This document shows positions 18,118 to 27,827 of a DNA stretch of 64,000 bases, in pieces (within the stretch, counting starts at the first letter, position 1; every line of letters begins with the position of its first letter). Source of the DNA: Tenacibaculum sp. (GTDB lineage: Bacteria; Bacteroidota; Bacteroidia; Flavobacteriales; Flavobacteriaceae); the NCBI GenBank assembly GCA_020629275.1, contig JAHDDQ010000009.1, positions 1-64,000 of the forward strand, read 5' to 3'. Below the pieces are notes generated by a model. The model worked only from the letters and a program-made list of their open reading frames with translations, was not told the DNA's origin and did not search any database. Made by a program: the position numbers and the translations under genes.

Positions 18118-19350
18118 ATGGAAAACTTACAAACAGTAAAGCAGCGTTTCGGAATTATTGGAAACGATTTACAACTCAACAGAGCCATAGAAAAGGCTGT
18201 GCGTGTTGCTCCTACTGACATTTCTGTTTTAGTAACTGGAGAAAGTGGTGTTGGAAAAGAAAGTATTCCTAAAATAATACATCAATTATCACATCGCAAA
18301 CACGCTAAATATATAGCAGTAAACTGTGGGGCTATTCCAGAAGGAACTATAGATAGTGAATTATTTGGACATGAAAAAGGAGCTTTTACTGGTGCTACCT
18401 CAACAAGAAAAGGATATTTTGAAGTAACTGATGGAGGTACAATATTTTTAGATGAAGTAGGTGAACTACCACTAACAACTCAGGTCCGATTATTACGTGT
18501 ACTTGAGAATGGGGAATTCATTAAAGTTGGATCTTCGCAGGTACAAAAAACAAATGTTCGTATTGTTGCTGCTACAAATGTAAAAATGTTCGAGGCCATC
18601 AAAAAAGGCAAGTTTAGAGAAGATTTATATTATCGTTTAAGTACTATTGAAATAGCTTTACCTCCACTTCGTGAACGAGGTGAAGACATCAATTTATTGT
18701 TTAGAAAATTCGCTTCAGACTTTGCTCAAAAAAACAGAATTCCTGTTATTCGTTTAGATGAAAATGCATCGAAATCGTTACGAAACTATAAATTCCCTGG
18801 AAACATTAGGCAACTGAAAAACATTGCTGAACAGGTTTCTATTATGGAAGAAAACAGAAGCATATCCAACGATATTCTAGTACGATATTTACCGAATTTA
18901 TCTGGCAGTTTACCCGCAGTTGTTAATGAAAAATCTTCTAATAATGATTTTGCAAATGAACGTGACATCATGTACAAAATTTTGTTTGATATGAGAAACG
19001 ACATCAATGATTTGAAGAAATTGACTTTAGACTTAATGCAAAATGGAAATGCACAACAAGTACAAGAAGAAAACAGAGGTCTAATTCAACGTATTTACAA
19101 TAACGAAAAACCAGCATCTAGTTCTTCACATGATGTTGAAGTTGTAGAGATTCCTGAAATAGCAACACAAAGTAATTACGATTTTATTGAAACTATAGAA
19201 GAAGATGAGAGCCTTTCTTTACACGAGAAAGAAATAGAAATGATTAAGAAATCGTTAGAAAAAAACAAAGGAAAACGCAAATTAGCCGCCAAGGACCTTG
19301 GGATATCAGAACGAACCTTATATCGTAAAATCAAACAATACGATTTATAA
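18118..19350 (+). CDS. Sigma-54-dependent transcriptional activator without receiver domain (PspF-like layout)
   Basis: The 410-residue protein starts almost directly with the AAA+ sigma-54 interaction domain. Walker A is GESGVGKE (residues 41-48, Lys47), the sigma-54 contact loop GAFTGA is at residues 88-93, Walker B is IFLDEVGELPL, and the arginine region is RLSTIEIALPPLRERGEDI. A Fis-type helix-turn-helix follows at residues 385-410 (LAAKDLGISERTLYRKIKQY). There is no N-terminal receiver or GAF domain, so its signal is unknown and a protein partner is likely. It lies between miaB and lptE, an order common in Flavobacteriaceae, which suggests envelope-related control. Confidence 0.93.
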   Translation: MENLQTVKQRFGIIGNDLQLNRAIEKAVRVAPTDISVLVTGESGVGKESIPKIIHQLSHRKHAKYIAVNCGAIPEGTIDSELFGHEKGAFTGATSTRKGYFEVTDGGTIFLDEVGELPLTTQVRLLRVLENGEFIKVGSSQVQKTNVRIVAATNVKMFEAIKKGKFREDLYYRLSTIEIALPPLRERGEDINLLFRKFASDFAQKNRIPVIRLDENASKSLRNYKFPGNIRQLKNIAEQVSIMEENRSISNDILVRYLPNLSGSLPAVVNEKSSNNDFANERDIMYKILFDMRNDINDLKKLTLDLMQNGNAQQVQEENRGLIQRIYNNEKPASSSSHDVEVVEIPEIATQSNYDFIETIEEDESLSLHEKEIEMIKKSLEKNKGKRKLAAKDLGISERTLYRKIKQYDL

Positions 19351-19371
19351 TAAAAAATCTTAATTTATAAT

Positions 19372-19878
19372 ATGAAAAAAGCTTTAAACGCATTACTCTT
19401 CTTATCAATCATAACCATTGTAACTAGTTGTGGTGTTTATTCGCTTTCTGGGGGAGATACTGGAGATGCAAAAACCATACAAGTAGATTTCTTTCCTAAC
19501 CAATCCGCTTTAGTAGAACCAACTCTAAGTCAACGCTTCACACAAGATTTACAAGATCTTTTTACACGACAAACAAACCTAACGTTAACTCGAAGTAATG
19601 GTGATTTACGTTTTGATGGTGAAATTACTAATTACAGAATAACTCCAATGAGTGCAACTGCTAACCAACAGGCAGCACAAAATAGGTTGACTATTACCAT
19701 TAATGTTCGCTACACCAACAAGCTTGATGAAAAAGATGATTTTGAAAAACAATTTTCATTTTACTCAGATTTTGGAGCAACTCAGCAATTATCAGGTGGT
19801 GTATTAGATGCTGCACTTACAGAAATATTAGAACGAATAACACAAGATATTTTTAACGCCTCTGTTGCAAAATGGTAA
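19372..19878 (+). CDS. lptE: LptE family LPS-assembly lipoprotein
   Basis: The 168-residue lipoprotein has lipobox VTSC (Cys20) and the Bacteroidota LptE pattern: GVYSLSGGDTGDAKTIQVDFFPNQS, LSQRFTQDLQDLFTRQT, DLRFDGEITNYRITPM. LptE plugs the LptD barrel in the outer membrane for LPS insertion. The assignment rests on these family features and synteny with secG and groES. The stop codon overlaps the next start (ATGGTAA, seven bases shared), so the two are co-translated. Confidence 0.88.
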   Translation: MKKALNALLFLSIITIVTSCGVYSLSGGDTGDAKTIQVDFFPNQSALVEPTLSQRFTQDLQDLFTRQTNLTLTRSNGDLRFDGEITNYRITPMSATANQQAAQNRLTITINVRYTNKLDEKDDFEKQFSFYSDFGATQQLSGGVLDAALTEILERITQDIFNASVAKW

Positions 19879-20594
19879 GAGATCGCTACATAAAACTTTT
19901 AAATAAACCTCAAGATCATACTCAAGAAGATACTTTAGAGTTAAAAAGTACTATTAAGAAGTATCCTTACTTCCAGTCAGCTAGAATATTATATCTAAAA
20001 GCACTTAAAGATGCTAATAGTTTCAAATATAATAATGAGTTAAAAATTACTGCAGCATATACTGCGGACAGAAGTGTGTTATTCGACTTTATAACCTCAA
20101 AGGTATTTCATGAAATTTCTATAGAAAAGGAAAGTGTTACTGAAGAGAAAGCTATTCATAAACCTTCTGATGAAAACGTAACACAGGCAGAATTAACAAC
20201 TCAAGAACTTGAAATAGGAAAGCCTTTTAACTTTAATAAAAGTGAAACACACTCTTTTCAACAATGGCTACAGTTATCTGGAACAATACAAACAGTAAAG
20301 TCAGGTATTAGTCCAAAGAAAAAAACTTTACAAGACAATATTATAGATCGTTTCATATCTAGCAATCCAAAGATTCCTAAAGTAAACAAACATCAACCAC
20401 TCAACGCTAAGTCTGGAGAAACACGAAAAGAACCTTCTCTAATGACTGAAACCTTAGCAAAGATATACCTCGAACAAAAGAAGTATGAGAATGCTATCAA
20501 AGCTTATGAAATTTTAAGTTTGAAATATCCAGAAAAAAGTGGTTTCTTTGCAGACCAAATTAAAAAGATACGAATTTTACAAAACATAAAATAA
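19872..20594 (+). CDS. TPR-containing hypothetical protein of the lptE-secG operon
   Basis: The 240-residue soluble protein has no signal peptide. Residues 1-60 (KSTIKKYPYFQSARILYLKALKD) and the C-terminal 45 residues (TETLAKIYLEQKKYENAIKAYEILSLKYP) have TPR-like helix pairs. The middle is charged and probably disordered. The start overlaps lptE by seven bases and the stop shares one base with the secG start (TAATG), so it is tightly coupled to both. This order is common in Flavobacteriaceae. A role in envelope biogenesis is inference from context only. Confidence 0.8.
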   Translation: MVRDRYIKLLNKPQDHTQEDTLELKSTIKKYPYFQSARILYLKALKDANSFKYNNELKITAAYTADRSVLFDFITSKVFHEISIEKESVTEEKAIHKPSDENVTQAELTTQELEIGKPFNFNKSETHSFQQWLQLSGTIQTVKSGISPKKKTLQDNIIDRFISSNPKIPKVNKHQPLNAKSGETRKEPSLMTETLAKIYLEQKKYENAIKAYEILSLKYPEKSGFFADQIKKIRILQNIK

Positions 20595-20932
20595 TGACTA
20601 CATACACTTTACTTTTATTATTAATCTTGATTGTAGCTGCGGCTCTAATTTTAATTGTAATGGTACAAAACCCAAAAGGAGGAGGATTATCTTCTACTTT
20701 CGGTGGCGGAAATCAAAATATTGGTGGTGTTCAAAACACAAACAATTTTTTAGATAAAACTACCTGGACGTTAGCTATTGCGATGTTTGCATTAATATTA
20801 CTATCTAATTTTGCTATTCCTAGAGGGAATAGTGCTGATGCTCCAGATCTTAATAACGCTTTAGACGGAATAGAAGCTACTCCAGCAGAAACACCTTCTG
20901 AAACAGGAACAACGAAAGACTCAGTACAATAA
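20594..20932 (+). CDS. secG: Preprotein translocase subunit SecG
   Basis: The 112-residue protein has two membrane helices (residues 4-23 and 57-75) around the SecG signature MVQNPKGGGLSSTFGGGNQ. SecG assists SecYE during Sec export across the inner membrane. The Asp/Glu/Thr-rich tail after residue 80 is longer than in E. coli but usual in this lineage. It is the last gene before a terminator at 20956-20987. Confidence 0.94.
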   Translation: MTTYTLLLLLILIVAAALILIVMVQNPKGGGLSSTFGGGNQNIGGVQNTNNFLDKTTWTLAIAMFALILLSNFAIPRGNSADAPDLNNALDGIEATPAETPSETGTTKDSVQ

Positions 20933-20955
20933 AACGTTTTAAAACGTATATATAC

Positions 20956-20987
20956 AATGCCAACGATGACACGTTGGCATTTTTTTT
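20956..20987 (+). terminator. Terminator after secG
   Basis: A ten-base perfect stem, AATGCCAACG (20956-20965) with CGTTGGCATT (20972-20981), has a six-base loop and runs into a T tract. It separates the miaB-secG run from groESL. Confidence 0.92.
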
Positions 20988-21023
20988 GCTTAAAACTTAC
21001 ATCCTAATTAACACAATGTAAAA

Positions 21024-21059
21024 TTGTCAGTTTTGCTCTATTGGCATAATTTCTGACAA
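21024..21059 (+). promoter_or_regulatory. Inverted repeat upstream of groES, possible promoter/operator
   Basis: TTGTCAG (21024-21030) and CTGACAA (21053-21059) are exact inverted copies 22 bases apart. The first TTG lies 20 bases before TAATTTCT (21047-21054), a weak -7 box. The groES ATG is 49 bases further on. The arrangement could be the groESL promoter with a regulator site. I see no CIRCE-like element. Confidence 0.35.
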
Positions 21060-21107
21060 ATTTAGTGTGAAACAAAAACTCAAGATTAATCAAAATTTTA
21101 AACTAAA

Positions 21108-21383
21108 ATGGGATTAAATATTAAACCTTTAGCAGACAGAGTTCTTGTAGAACCAGCTGCAGCTGAAACTACAACAGCTTCGGGAATTATCATACCTGAT
21201 AACGCAAAAGAGAAACCTCAAAAAGGTACTGTTGTTGCCGTAGGTAATGGTACAAAAGATGAACCTTTAACTGTAAAAGTTGGTGACACTGTTTTGTACG
21301 GAAAGTATTCTGGAACTGAACTAAAATTTGAAGGTAGCGATTATTTAATGATGAGAGAGTCGGATATTTTGGCGATCATCTAA
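21108..21383 (+). CDS. groES: Co-chaperonin GroES
   Basis: The 91-residue Cpn10 protein has the family start ([28 protein letters not shown]) with the mobile loop that docks on GroEL, and the end [14 protein letters not shown]. It caps the GroEL ring during folding. groEL follows 33 bases downstream, so both are on one transcript. Confidence 0.98.
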   Translation: MGLNIKPLADRVLVEPAAAETTTASGIIIPDNAKEKPQKGTVVAVGNGTKDEPLTVKVGDTVLYGKYSGTELKFEGSDYLMMRESDILAII

Positions 21384-21404
21384 ATTATTTTATTTAAAAA
21401 CTAA

Positions 21405-23054
<1,650 letters not shown>

Positions 23055-23118
23055 TTGGTTTTTCACAAATAACAATATATTCTTACGAATATATATTGTT
23101 AGCGTATAAATATAAAAG

Positions 23119-23147
23119 AAGCAATCTCAACATGAGGTTGCTTTTTT
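23119..23147 (+). terminator. Terminator after groEL
   Basis: The stem AAGCAATCTC (23119-23128) with GAGGTTGCTT (23134-23143) has one G-U pair and a five-base loop and is followed by a T tract. A second AT-only hairpin, AACAATATAT/ATATATTGTT (23071-23100), lies just before it. Confidence 0.85.
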
Positions 23148-23192
23148 ATATTTATACATGTAAGAACAAAACAGGTATTCTATTTTATAGAC

Positions 23193-24176
23193 ATGAAATT
23201 ATATTTATTACTATTTATATTCGTTTTCTCAAACGTATACACTCAAGAATTAGTTGAAATTGAATCGAAAGATACTTCTCACAAATTCCCTGTACTGAAA
23301 TATAACGAGTTTCCTCATATTGAAGAAAAAGTAAACTCCTTTCTGCAATTGAAATATCTACTCCATCTTCCAAGTAAGTTTAAAGAAAATCCTTTTGAAA
23401 TAGTAACCAATCCAAAGAAGGTTAATCAAGTATATCATTATGAGTCTTGGAAACATCTAAAACGTAATAAAAATATTTTACGCATACAGCTAAATGGTAA
23501 AATTGCCAGTAAAGAAGAGCCTTTTGAATACATTCAACATTTTGATTTAAGAAACGGGGATTTTTTTAGTTTTAACGATCTATTCAGTGAAAAAGGGTTG
23601 CAAATAATTCAAAAAGAAATAGCAGAAAAAATTAAAATTATTGTAAATAAAAACAATCTTTCTACTTCAGAATATAAATCCAAGCCCCATCATGAATTCT
23701 TGGAAAATAAATTAGTTATCACTCTTCCAAAGACTAAAAAAGAACAACTAATATTTTCTTACACTGAATTAAAGACTTTATTGTCTGATTATGGTGTAAA
23801 CCTACTCTTTCCTTCCAAAGAAATATTTAGAAGGCCAGATATAGCAAACAAACTATTAAGAGGAGAAGGAGTCACCAATAAAGGGACAAAATATGAACGT
23901 AAACTAAACTACAACATATTAATTTTCGATATTTCTAAAGACGGAAAAGCTTCTATTTACAGATGGAAAGAATCTTTAAAAAATGCAGAAGAATATTTTG
24001 AAGCATCAGTAATTGATAATACTATTCAAGCTGATGATATTATTTGGGATAAAAGATCTAAAAGAAAAGTTCATTTAATGTATAGTTTACATTTAGAAAA
24101 ATCAAGTAATAATGATTGGAGCGGTAAGTTGCAATTAGGTTCGCCTAGCTATTCTTTGACTTTTAAAGAATATTAA
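23193..24176 (+). CDS. Exported hypothetical protein
   Basis: The 327-residue protein has a signal peptide (residues 1-17, ending VYTQ). The middle contains YIQHFDLRNGDFFSFNDLFSEKG and a later helix-strand segment, a layout slightly like DUF3298/RsiV-type periplasmic domains, but I cannot assign it firmly. The C-terminal part (residues 230-327) is beta-rich. It has its own position between groEL and the peptide gene, with a 138-base region after it. No function is proposed. Confidence 0.7.
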   Translation: MKLYLLLFIFVFSNVYTQELVEIESKDTSHKFPVLKYNEFPHIEEKVNSFLQLKYLLHLPSKFKENPFEIVTNPKKVNQVYHYESWKHLKRNKNILRIQLNGKIASKEEPFEYIQHFDLRNGDFFSFNDLFSEKGLQIIQKEIAEKIKIIVNKNNLSTSEYKSKPHHEFLENKLVITLPKTKKEQLIFSYTELKTLLSDYGVNLLFPSKEIFRRPDIANKLLRGEGVTNKGTKYERKLNYNILIFDISKDGKASIYRWKESLKNAEEYFEASVIDNTIQADDIIWDKRSKRKVHLMYSLHLEKSSNNDWSGKLQLGSPSYSLTFKEY

Positions 24177-24313
24177 AAGAATGGACTATTGTTATATTTA
24201 AAACTAAAATAAAACACTTAAAAGTGTCGTAATAGTACTCAAGCGAAGAATAGACATAACCTGTGAGTGTCTCTAAAAGTTCACAGTTATATTAAATTAT
24301 AAATATTTCAATC

Positions 24314-24481
24314 ATGAAAAATCTAAAAAAAATTGGAACAGTTTTAAATAAAACTGAACAAAAAAAAATCTCAGGAGGTTTTAATCTTGATAGGTGTGTT
24401 GGCAAACCAGTTTTTGGAGAGTGCGCACCAAACCCTAATCCATATGCCGTTCCAGACCCTTGTATAATCTGTATAAACTAG
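24314..24481 (+). CDS. Short peptide with canonical double-glycine (bacteriocin-type) leader
   Basis: This reading frame encodes 55 residues (ATG 24314, TAG 24479-24481) and is short enough to be missed by length-filtered callers. The leader MKNLKKIGTVLNKTEQKKI is followed by SGG, the classical Bacteroidota GG-leader seen on bacteriocin-like and natural-product precursors cleaved by C39 peptidase ABC transporters. The 33-residue core is rich in Pro/Asn and has four Cys (DRCVGK, GECAPN, DPCIIC). A hairpin with T tract follows at 24499-24543. No modifying enzyme or C39 transporter is adjacent. Function is unknown; bacteriocin, signal or metal-binding peptide are all possible. Confidence 0.75.
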   Translation: MKNLKKIGTVLNKTEQKKISGGFNLDRCVGKPVFGECAPNPNPYAVPDPCIICIN

Positions 24482-24498
24482 GTTATTATACAAAACTC

Positions 24499-24543
24499 TC
24501 TCAAAGGTTTTTATTATGTTTCAAAACCTCTGAGACAGTTTTT
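24499..24543 (+). terminator. Imperfect hairpin terminator after the GG-leader peptide gene
   Basis: TCTCAAAGGTTTT (24499-24511) pairs with AAAACCTCTGAGA (24523-24535) apart from one mismatch. It is followed by CAG and a T5 run. It lies 18 bases past the stop codon. Confidence 0.6.
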
Positions 24544-24550
24544 AAATATT

Positions 24551-24919
24551 TTATTCTTTTTTATGGTGATTTTCTATTATTTCAGTATCTCTATACTTAC
24601 AACAAGGATGTAATGATGCGTAAGCTTCTTCTGATGCTTTAAATTCTTTCGTATCGTGACCTACATTAGCCAAGTTTTGGCAAACTATCTTTTCACTAGT
24701 TTTTCTTTCATCCATTATAAGCATTAGCTGATGAGAAGTAACATTCCAATTTGCATATTTTACTCCTTTAGTATTTAACGCTGCTTTTTCTATTCGTTTT
24801 TTACACATCATACAAACACCATCAACTTCAACAACTAATTTTGCATTTCTTTTCTTCTTTTGGGCTTGTGTCGCTGTAATTGTAAACAAAAGACACATTA
24901 CTGTGATTAATTTCTTCAT
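24551..24919 (-). CDS. Exported heavy-metal-associated (HMA) domain protein
   Basis: The 122-residue protein has a signal peptide (residues 1-19, ending TQAQ) and an HMA ferredoxin-like fold with the metal motif GVCMMCKKRIEKAA (CxxC). A further cysteine pair is near the C-terminus (HPCCKYRD) and several His/Cys lie between. It most likely binds Cu(I) or a similar soft metal in the periplasm. It is the last gene of a minus-strand trio with a TonB receptor (31 bases upstream) and an HYC_CC_PP protein, which supports a metal-uptake or metal-handling role. Confidence 0.85.
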   Translation of the reverse strand: MKKLITVMCLLFTITATQAQKKKRNAKLVVEVDGVCMMCKKRIEKAALNTKGVKYANWNVTSHQLMLIMDERKTSEKIVCQNLANVGHDTKEFKASEEAYASLHPCCKYRDTEIIENHHKKE

Positions 24920-24950
24920 TTCTAATTAATTTAAATTTTATGTATTTTCT

Positions 24951-27188
24951 TTAATTTATCTTAAATCTAAAACCTGCATAATAACTACTACCAAAAACTG
25001 GAGCGTATACTATTGTACTATCAAAATTTGCTCCAAAAGGATTTTCACTTCCTAATATTGGGTTTTTCTGCTGTACATTGGTCATGTTTTCTCCTCCTAA
25101 ATACACTTCAAACTTTTCAGAAAAAACCTTAGTGATTTGCATATTTAGTAAATTATATCCTGTTGAATAATCTGGTAGTTGTGTAGCGTTTAAGCTTGTA
25201 TCTGGTAAGCGTTGTTTTCCTATAAAATTATATGTTGCATCAAACTTCCATTGAGATCCGTTTTCTTTCTTATTAGTTTTAGCTGAAGTATTCACGAAAA
25301 AACGATGTCTTGGTTGAATAGGCTTGGATAAATTTCCTGATTCATAATCAGTCGTAACATCAAAGAACTTATAAGCCAATCTTAAATCTAAATTATGATG
25401 TGCTTGATAACTTGTCTCTATTTGAAAGCTATTCGCTATACTTTCTCCTTTTAAATTATAAAATGATATTTGTTGCGCATTTTCCCAATCTACAACAATT
25501 TGGTTTTCAAAATTAGTTTGATAAAAATCAAATGAAATATCTCCCTTCTTATCAAACAATCGAAAACCTTGTAAAAAAGAAATACCATAATTCCAAGCTA
25601 TTTCAGGGTTAAGACCATAAATATTACCCCCAGATCCGTTAATATTTATTTGCCTAGAAGAAGCAAATAATTGTTGATTTTCTGCAAAAATATTAGCACT
25701 TCTTTTTCCTCTACCTACAGAAGTTCTTAACACTCCTCGCTCCCAAGGCACGTATCTTAAATGTAGCCTAGGAGTTATAAAGGTACCTAATAAATTATGA
25801 TGATCTAATCGCATACCCAATGTAGCACTGAAGTTTTCTGTATTATCATATGCATATTCAAAAAAGGCTCCAACTGAATTTTCATTTCTCCCGAAAGAAG
25901 TTGTTTCTACTAATTCATCGTAACTGTCGTATGTAAAACTTATACCTGTCTTAAACTTATGACGCGTATCTCCAATGATTGAATTGAACATAAAGTTTGA
26001 ATATATACTTTGGTGGTTAATCTCATAATTTCTCAATCCAAAATAAGATTCTTGATCGTGTCCGCTGTAAGCTATTTGTAAGCCCATACTTTGAAAAGGA
26101 AGTTCTGGAAAAACATACCCTAATTTACCTGAAAAATCGAACCTATTGGTTTTAATTTCACTACCCCAAATTGTATTAGATCGCTTGTCTTTTTCTGGAT
26201 TAAAATCTAACTGTCCTGTTTGTTTTCTATCATCTAAAAATCTTAGATTCAAAAAACTTACCCATCCAGTTTCATTATCTGTAAATTGCCAGCGATTCAT
26301 TACGTTAATTTGCTCTGCTAATGGCGTATCCAAGAAGTTATCTCCGTTGTTATCAAATTTTTCTTTCCTTATATTTCCATGAACATATAAACCCGTTTGC
26401 CACTTTTTATTAATCTTCTGGTTAAAGTGCGTATTCAACTCTAATCTTCCATTTAAATTTCCATAACCATTTATAAAAAGTTTATTATCGGAAAATGGTT
26501 TTACTAATTCAGCGTTTATCTGTCCTGAAATACTTTCGTATCCATTTACTACACTTCCTGCTCCTTTAGTTATTTGAATACTTTCGACCCAAGTTCCTGG
26601 TGTAAAAGTTAATCCATATACCTGCGATGCTCCTCTAACCATAGGTATATTCTCTTGAGCTATTAAAAGGTAAGGACTATTTAAACCTAACATTTGTATT
26701 TGTCGTGTACCTGTTAAAGCATCTGAAAAGTTAACATCGATAGAAGGATTGGTTTCAAAGCTTTCTGCTAGATTACAACAAGCTGCTTTTAGTAATTCTT
26801 CGCTATTAACCGTAAATACATTTTGCGTTTGTAAAAATGACCTTGAAGTCGCTTGCTTTTTTGCTGAAATAGCTACTTCTTCAAGTATACTTTCTTCTTT
26901 TAAGAAGTGATGTATTGGTTTTAAACTATTAACCGATATGGTATCTGTCCTATACCCTATGAAACTCACTACTAATTTTTTGTATGCCTTATCGTACGGA
27001 ATTTCAAACCACCCTTTTTCATTAGTTGTGGTTCCAATTGTTGTATTTAACCAGTGTATGTTGGCTCCAAAAACACCTAGATTATCTTTTGGATTATTCT
27101 TATCCATAATCATGCCTTTGAAAGTTTGTTGTGCAAAAGAAGTCACAACAGTCAGTATAAGTATACTGAGTACTATATATTTTCTCAT
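24951..27188 (-). CDS. TonB-dependent outer-membrane receptor, probably metal-related
   Basis: The 745-residue protein has a signal peptide (residues 1-19), an N-terminal carboxypeptidase-regulatory-like domain (residues 20-95), a plug (residues 115-235, with AACCNLAESFETNPSIDV and YESISGQINAELV) and a 22-strand barrel ending in a family-typical hydrophobic strand (SYYAGFRFKIN). There is no SusD partner, so it is not a polysaccharide-type SusC. The Cys pair in the plug and the flanking HMA and HYC_CC_PP genes suggest a copper or related metal ligand. The substrate is inference. Confidence 0.88.
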   Translation of the reverse strand: MRKYIVLSILILTVVTSFAQQTFKGMIMDKNNPKDNLGVFGANIHWLNTTIGTTTNEKGWFEIPYDKAYKKLVVSFIGYRTDTISVNSLKPIHHFLKEESILEEVAISAKKQATSRSFLQTQNVFTVNSEELLKAACCNLAESFETNPSIDVNFSDALTGTRQIQMLGLNSPYLLIAQENIPMVRGASQVYGLTFTPGTWVESIQITKGAGSVVNGYESISGQINAELVKPFSDNKLFINGYGNLNGRLELNTHFNQKINKKWQTGLYVHGNIRKEKFDNNGDNFLDTPLAEQINVMNRWQFTDNETGWVSFLNLRFLDDRKQTGQLDFNPEKDKRSNTIWGSEIKTNRFDFSGKLGYVFPELPFQSMGLQIAYSGHDQESYFGLRNYEINHQSIYSNFMFNSIIGDTRHKFKTGISFTYDSYDELVETTSFGRNENSVGAFFEYAYDNTENFSATLGMRLDHHNLLGTFITPRLHLRYVPWERGVLRTSVGRGKRSANIFAENQQLFASSRQININGSGGNIYGLNPEIAWNYGISFLQGFRLFDKKGDISFDFYQTNFENQIVVDWENAQQISFYNLKGESIANSFQIETSYQAHHNLDLRLAYKFFDVTTDYESGNLSKPIQPRHRFFVNTSAKTNKKENGSQWKFDATYNFIGKQRLPDTSLNATQLPDYSTGYNLLNMQITKVFSEKFEVYLGGENMTNVQQKNPILGSENPFGANFDSTIVYAPVFGSSYYAGFRFKIN

Positions 27189-27254
27189 TATTTATATCAT
27201 TATGCGTTTCGTATCTATATTAAGTGACTATCGTCTAATTAAAAAGATGCAAAA

Positions 27255-27671
27255 TCATATAATAAAAACTTCATGAAGTACCTGTATATCGGCGACTATG
27301 TTTGGTGGTGAGTAATTTTTGTAAAGAACAATTTCTTTCTCTTCATCGAGATATAAATTGTTATAAGTGTGTATAAAAGCAATTATAAATTGTTGCTTTT
27401 TTAATGTTAGCTTTTTTAACGCAGCTTGTAAATCTTCTTGAGCTTCTATTTGCTGTATCTCATCTTTGCAACATTTCTTCTTTTGTATAACTTCTTTTGT
27501 ATCACAATCGTCTTCTCCAACTTCATCTGCACACCCCTTAGAATTTCCGAAATAGGCTACATCAACTAAAAAATCTCCACAAAAATGCTTTTCTATCGTT
27601 ATTGAAAACGTAGAAAACAACACTAATAGTGCCATTACTGTTGTTGATATTTTAGTGAATATTTGTTTCAT
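27255..27671 (-). CDS. HYC_CC_PP family membrane-anchored protein
   Basis: From ATG 27671 the protein has about 138 residues with an N-terminal hydrophobic segment (MALLVLFSTFSITI). It then carries the three name-giving motifs in order: HFCGDFLVDVAYFG (HYC position), KKCCKDE (CC) and YSPPNIVADIQ (PP). The family is found beside TonB receptors and metal proteins in Bacteroidota, with no known activity. The further upstream ATG (27683) overlaps a -7-like box (27681-27688), so I prefer 27671. It heads the trio with the receptor and HMA protein. Confidence 0.8.
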   Translation of the reverse strand: MKQIFTKISTTVMALLVLFSTFSITIEKHFCGDFLVDVAYFGNSKGCADEVGEDDCDTKEVIQKKKCCKDEIQQIEAQEDLQAALKKLTLKKQQFIIAFIHTYNNLYLDEEKEIVLYKNYSPPNIVADIQVLHEVFII

Positions 27672-27680
27672 TATACATAA

Positions 27681-27688
27681 CAAAAGTA
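27681..27688 (-). promoter_or_regulatory. Candidate -7 box for the metal-related operon
   Basis: The minus strand reads TACTTTTG (TAnnTTTG), ending ten bases before the ATG at 27671. It implies a very short leader. No good TTG is seen 18-23 bases upstream, so confidence is low. Confidence 0.35.
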
Positions 27689-27827
27689 AAAAAGTTTACT
27701 CTTATTTCTTCTTTATATCATTATTTTAACAACAAAATAACGATGAATGGTAGTTTTCCGTCGTTGAAAGGAAAATTATTTTTTACTGTTTAAGAGCCTA
27801 ATTACAATCGATTAGAAAAACATAATG

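Noticed and set aside
26938-27276. 112-residue frame opposite the TonB receptor N-terminus
   Set aside because: It is antisense to a well-supported receptor domain and to its promoter side; there is no independent support.
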